DNA from: Solirubrobacterales bacterium
GTDB lineage: Bacteria; Actinomycetota; Thermoleophilia; Solirubrobacterales; Solirubrobacteraceae
DNA: 7,868 bases
Reading direction: 5' to 3'
Assembly: GCA_013813955.1 (NCBI GenBank)
Contig: JACCQW010000292.1
Span: forward strand, 1-7,868
A program made the translations under genes and the position numbers. The notes below the pieces were generated by a model, which did not search any database, had not been told where the DNA came from, and was given only the letters and a program-made list of their open reading frames with translations. Within the stretch, counting starts at the first letter, position 1. Each line of letters begins with the position of its first letter. Positions 5,805 through 7,868 of this stretch are shown here, one piece after another.

Positions 5805-5843
5805 TGCTGCACTTCCCCCCCGCTGAGGGGGACAAACGCAGCA
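5805..5843. terminator. Imperfect hairpin between convergent GNAT remnant and HAD genes; possible bidirectional terminator
   Basis: The outer arms TGCTGC (5805-5810) and GCAGCA (5838-5843) are complementary. So are the inner arms TCCCCC (5814-5819) and GGGGGA (5827-5832), around a seven-base loop. An internal loop of three against five bases separates the two stems. There is no U-run on either strand, so it is not a classic intrinsic terminator. Tail-less hairpins between convergent genes are common in high-GC actinobacteria, and the 53-base gap has no other evident content. Confidence 0.4.
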
Positions 5844-5851
5844 TGTACGAC

Positions 5852-6520
5852 CTACCCCGCGGCTTGGATGTCCGCGGCCGCCACGCGCAGGTCGGATGCG
5901 CTCACGTCGGGCGGGGGCGCGCAGGACAGTAGCTCGCGCTCCTCGCGGGCGACCCACGCGGTGCGCAGGCCGGCGCGCTTGGCGCCCGTTACGTCCCACC
6001 AGTGGCCGGCGACGAACCAGGTTTCCTCGGCCTCCGCCCCCAGGCGGCGCAGTGCGTGCGCGTAGACGTCGGGGTGGGGCTTCGGACGCCCAACCTCGTC
6101 GATCCCGACCACCTCGGCCAGACGGTCGAGCAGGCCGGCGTGGCCGAGCGCGGCGGTGACCGCCTCGGCCGTGCTGTTGGTCACCGCGGCCAGACGGAAG
6201 CCGGCGTCCGCGAGCGCGTCCAGCGCGGGCGCGGCGTCGGGGTATGCGTCCATCTCGCGGGCGAGCGCGACGGCCTGCTCCGCGCAGGCCGGGTCCAGCC
6301 CCGCCAGGCGCGCACGGCGCGCCAGCGTCGCGCCGAGCAACTCGGGCAGCGGACGGAGCTCGCCGGTCATCGCGTCCACCCCGGCGGCGAACACCGCCTC
6401 CTGCAGCGCGGCGAAGATCAGCGGATGGGCGCGGCCCGCGTCCTCGCCCCAGGCACGGGCGAGCGTGCCGGGGTCCAGCAGCGTGCCGTTGACGTCGAAG
6501 CAGATCCAGCGGTCGGGCAC
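5852..6520 (-). CDS. HAD-superfamily hydrolase, haloacid dehalogenase type II-like
   Basis: This 222-residue protein has the four HAD motifs in order. Motif I is CFDVNGTLLD, with the nucleophile D9 and Asn at the second position (N11) where phosphatases have Asp. Motif II is VTNST (113-117), motif III is K147 in GRPKPHP, and motif IV is AGHWWDVTGAKRAG with D176. The alpha-helical cap lies about residues 15-95. The DxN motif and the WDVxGAK-type motif IV are closest to the 2-haloacid dehalogenase (type II) branch, as is the late PPPDVSASDL segment. In that branch the Asp attacks carbon rather than phosphorus. The true substrate is unknown, and a phosphatase-like activity is not excluded. The start is GTG 6520-6518, nine bases after the GNAT gene, with a G-rich stretch as its only ribosome-binding signal. 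The TAG is at 5854-5852. Confidence 0.88.
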   Translation of the reverse strand: MPDRWICFDVNGTLLDPGTLARAWGEDAGRAHPLIFAALQEAVFAAGVDAMTGELRPLPELLGATLARRARLAGLDPACAEQAVALAREMDAYPDAAPALDALADAGFRLAAVTNSTAEAVTAALGHAGLLDRLAEVVGIDEVGRPKPHPDVYAHALRRLGAEAEETWFVAGHWWDVTGAKRAGLRTAWVAREERELLSCAPPPDVSASDLRVAAADIQAAG

Positions 6521-6529
6521 CCCCGGCCC

Positions 6530-6979
6530 CTACCCGGTGGCGTCGATCTCGTACTCGAACCAGGCCGAGCGCTCGGCGCCCGTGCGCTCGTACAACCGCT
6601 GGGCGCGGCGATTGTCGATCGCGGTCCACCAGCGCACGCGGGCGGCGCCGCGGTCGCGGGCCACCGCCACGGTCGCCGCGATGAGCGCCTCGCCCACCCG
6701 GTCCCCGCGCTGCTCGGGCAGCACGTACAGGTCGTTGAGCAGCACCACGTCGGTCGCCGACACCGACGAGAACGTCCAGTACAGGCAGGCGTAGCCGATC
6801 AGCGCGCCGCCGGCGAAGGCGCCGAGCAGCTCGCCGGCGTCGCTGGGCGCCACGAAGCGGGCGAAGAACGCCGCGTTGCGCGCCTCGTCGGGCTGCGCGA
6901 CGCCGTAGAAGCGCTGGTAGTCGGCGATGAGCGCCAGCCCGGCGGCGAGCTCGTCGTGACGCAGGGGGCGGATCTCCAC
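6530..6979 (-). CDS. GNAT-family N-acetyltransferase, downstream of smc
   Basis: This 149-residue single-domain GNAT opens MEIRPLRHDELAAGLALIADYQRFY. The acetyl-CoA-binding region is LNDLYVLPEQRGDRVGEALI (81-100), after strand beta-4. The C-terminal part, WTAIDNRRAQRLYERTGAERSAWFEYEID, contains the conserved N-x-x-A-x-x-L-Y-E-R-x-G motif B. The usual R-x-x-G-x-G is present as R91-G-D-R94-V-G96, so the first glycine of the pyrophosphate-binding turn is arginine. The substrate is not predictable. I chose GTG 6979-6977 because it follows a GAGG site (6989-6986) by six bases and gives the standard length; the frame stays open further upstream only inside smc. It begins eight bases after the smc stop and is followed nine bases later by the HAD gene, so the three are probably one transcript. 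It is not a close relative of the plus-strand GNAT. Confidence 0.88.
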   Translation of the reverse strand: MEIRPLRHDELAAGLALIADYQRFYGVAQPDEARNAAFFARFVAPSDAGELLGAFAGGALIGYACLYWTFSSVSATDVVLLNDLYVLPEQRGDRVGEALIAATVAVARDRGAARVRWWTAIDNRRAQRLYERTGAERSAWFEYEIDATG

Positions 6980-6985
6980 GACCGG

Positions 6986-6989
6986 CCTC
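6986..6989 (-). promoter_or_regulatory. Shine-Dalgarno-like GAGG deciding the start of the smc-proximal GNAT
   Basis: GAGG at 6989-6986 (minus strand) overlaps the smc TGA and lies six bases before the GTG at 6979. It supports this start over longer readings that would run inside smc. Confidence 0.5.
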
Positions 6990-7868
6990 AGGCCGCGCGG
7001 GGCAGCTTGCGCGAGATGACCTTCGACACGCCGTCGTCGCCCATCGACACGCCGTAGAGCGTGTCGGCGGCCTCCATCGTCCGCTTCTGGTGGGTGACGA
7101 CGATGAACTGCGCACGGTCGGCGTAGCGGCGCAGGAGCTCCAGGAAGCGCGTGATGTTCAGGTCGTCCAGGGCCGCCTCGACCTCGTCGAGGATGTAGAA
7201 CGGGCACGGGCGGGCGAGGAAGACCGCGAACAGGAACGCGATGGCGGTCATCGACTTCTCGCCGCCGGACAGCAGCGACAGGCGCTTGGTCGACTTGCCA
7301 CCCGGCGTGATCTCGATCTCCACCCCGAGCAGCTCCTCCTCCGGCGTGCCCCCGGCCTCGGCCTCGGCGGCGGACTCCGCGCCGGAGGCTGCCTCCTCCT
7401 CGGAGGCACCCTGGCCGCCGAGCACCGGTCGCGGCCCGGCGTCCTCGGGCACGAGACGCAGCTGCCCGCGACCCCCGGGGAACAGCTGGGCGGCGAGCTC
7501 TGAGAAGTTCGCGGCCGCCGCCGCGAAGGTCTCCTCGAAGGTCTCGCGGATCTGGCGGTCGGTCTCTCGTATGAGCGAGCGCAGCTCGCGCATCGCGGTC
7601 TCCAGGTCGGTGCGCTGGGCCTCGAGCTCCTCCACGCGCGCGAGCGCCTCGTCGTACTCGGCCTTGGCCAACGGGTTGACGGGGCCGAGCTGCTCGCGCC
7701 GCCGGACGAGCCGCTCGACGCGCTTGCGCAGCTCCTCGGCCGCCAGTGGGTCGAGGCGCTCTGCCGCGGGCTCGGGCGCGAGGCCGAGGCGCTCGGCGAG
7801 GACGTCGAGCTCGTGGGTCGCTTCCGCCTCGTGGTCGCGGGTCTGCTGGGCGCGGACCTGGGTGGAGG
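6988..7868 (-). CDS. smc: Chromosome partition protein SMC (C-terminal part, cut by window edge)
   Basis: About 292 codons are visible, in frame from the window edge. SMC is the ATPase of the condensin-like complex that loops and compacts the chromosome with ScpA and ScpB. The first 60 residues are Glu/Arg-rich coiled coil, then comes the hallmark GPVNPLAKAEYDE (61-73) where the coiled coil returns to the head. The head contains the ABC signature LSGGEK (199-204), Walker B FYILDE (223-228) with the D-loop ALDD, and the switch region FIVVTHQ (254-260). Between strands of the C-terminal lobe (residues 143-180) lies an Ala/Glu/Gly-rich acidic insertion that most bacterial SMCs lack. The apparent TTG start near 7671 is internal; the frame is open to the edge. 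The N-terminal head and hinge lie outside the window. Confidence 0.97.
   Translation of the reverse strand, partial: STQVRAQQTRDHEAEATHELDVLAERLGLAPEPAAERLDPLAAEELRKRVERLVRRREQLGPVNPLAKAEYDEALARVEELEAQRTDLETAMRELRSLIRETDRQIRETFEETFAAAAANFSELAAQLFPGGRGQLRLVPEDAGPRPVLGGQGASEEEAASGAESAAEAEAGGTPEEELLGVEIEITPGGKSTKRLSLLSGGEKSMTAIAFLFAVFLARPCPFYILDEVEAALDDLNITRFLELLRRYADRAQFIVVTHQKRTMEAADTLYGVSMGDDGVSKVISRKLPRAA

Noticed and set aside
5618..5932. Plus-strand frame starting at GTG 5618 over the GNAT remnant
   Set aside because: It reads the remnant in the wrong frame, giving Arg/Pro-rich sequence without similarity, and runs into the opposite-strand HAD gene. The homologous frame is the one from 5622 to 5798.
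6002..7057. Plus-strand frame of 351 codons opposite HAD and GNAT
   Set aside because: It is antisense to two genes with clear catalytic motifs, and its own translation shows no family signature.
5388..7115. Long minus-strand frame of 575 codons across HAD, GNAT and smc
   Set aside because: It overlaps three genes in other frames and is dominated by Arg, Ala and Gly, with no domain.
7384..7407. GGAGGC/GCCTCC inverted repeats inside smc
   Set aside because: They come from repeated Ala/Glu/Ser codons in the low-complexity insertion. A coding explanation suffices, and no regulatory role is indicated.

Overview
The window is very GC-rich, uses ATG and GTG starts, and packs its genes with gaps of a few bases or short overlaps. 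The smc, ftsY, ffh, rpsP, khpA, rimM content and order, together with the protein sequences, suggest a high-GC actinobacterium. A Thermoleophilia/Solirubrobacterales-type lineage is my best guess; this is inference, not a database result. No mobile element, tRNA, rRNA or CRISPR array is visible, and no stretch over 300 bases lacks a gene.

The right-hand block (minus strand, 7868 to 5852) holds the C-terminal end of the chromosome-condensation ATPase SMC, then a GNAT acetyltransferase and a haloacid-dehalogenase-like HAD hydrolase. The three genes are separated by only 8-9 bases and look co-transcribed. The SMC head carries an unusual acidic, Ala/Glu-rich insertion.

The middle pocket (plus strand, 5147 to 5798) interrupts the minus-strand run. 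It holds an intact GNAT acetyltransferase followed by the decayed C-terminal third of a second, closely related GNAT. A perfect tandem heptamer sits at the junction. An imperfect hairpin lies between this pocket and the convergent HAD gene.

The left-hand block (minus strand, 5124 to 1) reads ftsY, nfeD-like, stomatin/SPFH, O-methyltransferase, ffh, rpsP, khpA, rimM (cut by the window edge). It combines the SRP receptor (FtsY) and the SRP GTPase (Ffh), which deliver ribosomes making membrane proteins, with ribosomal protein S16, a KH RNA-binding protein and the 16S maturation factor RimM. A membrane-organising NfeD/stomatin pair and a small-molecule O-methyltransferase lie between the two SRP GTPases. 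Overlapping stop/start codons (SPFH to methyltransferase, khpA to rimM) suggest translational coupling, and a TATAGT box 8 bases before the nfeD ATG suggests an internal leaderless promoter.

Most of the window is housekeeping. The points most worth a second look are the membrane-protein cassette inside the SRP operon, the GNAT remnant, the SMC head insertion, the mirrored start codons shared by ftsY and the plus-strand GNAT, and the 18-bp repeat at the end of the stomatin gene.
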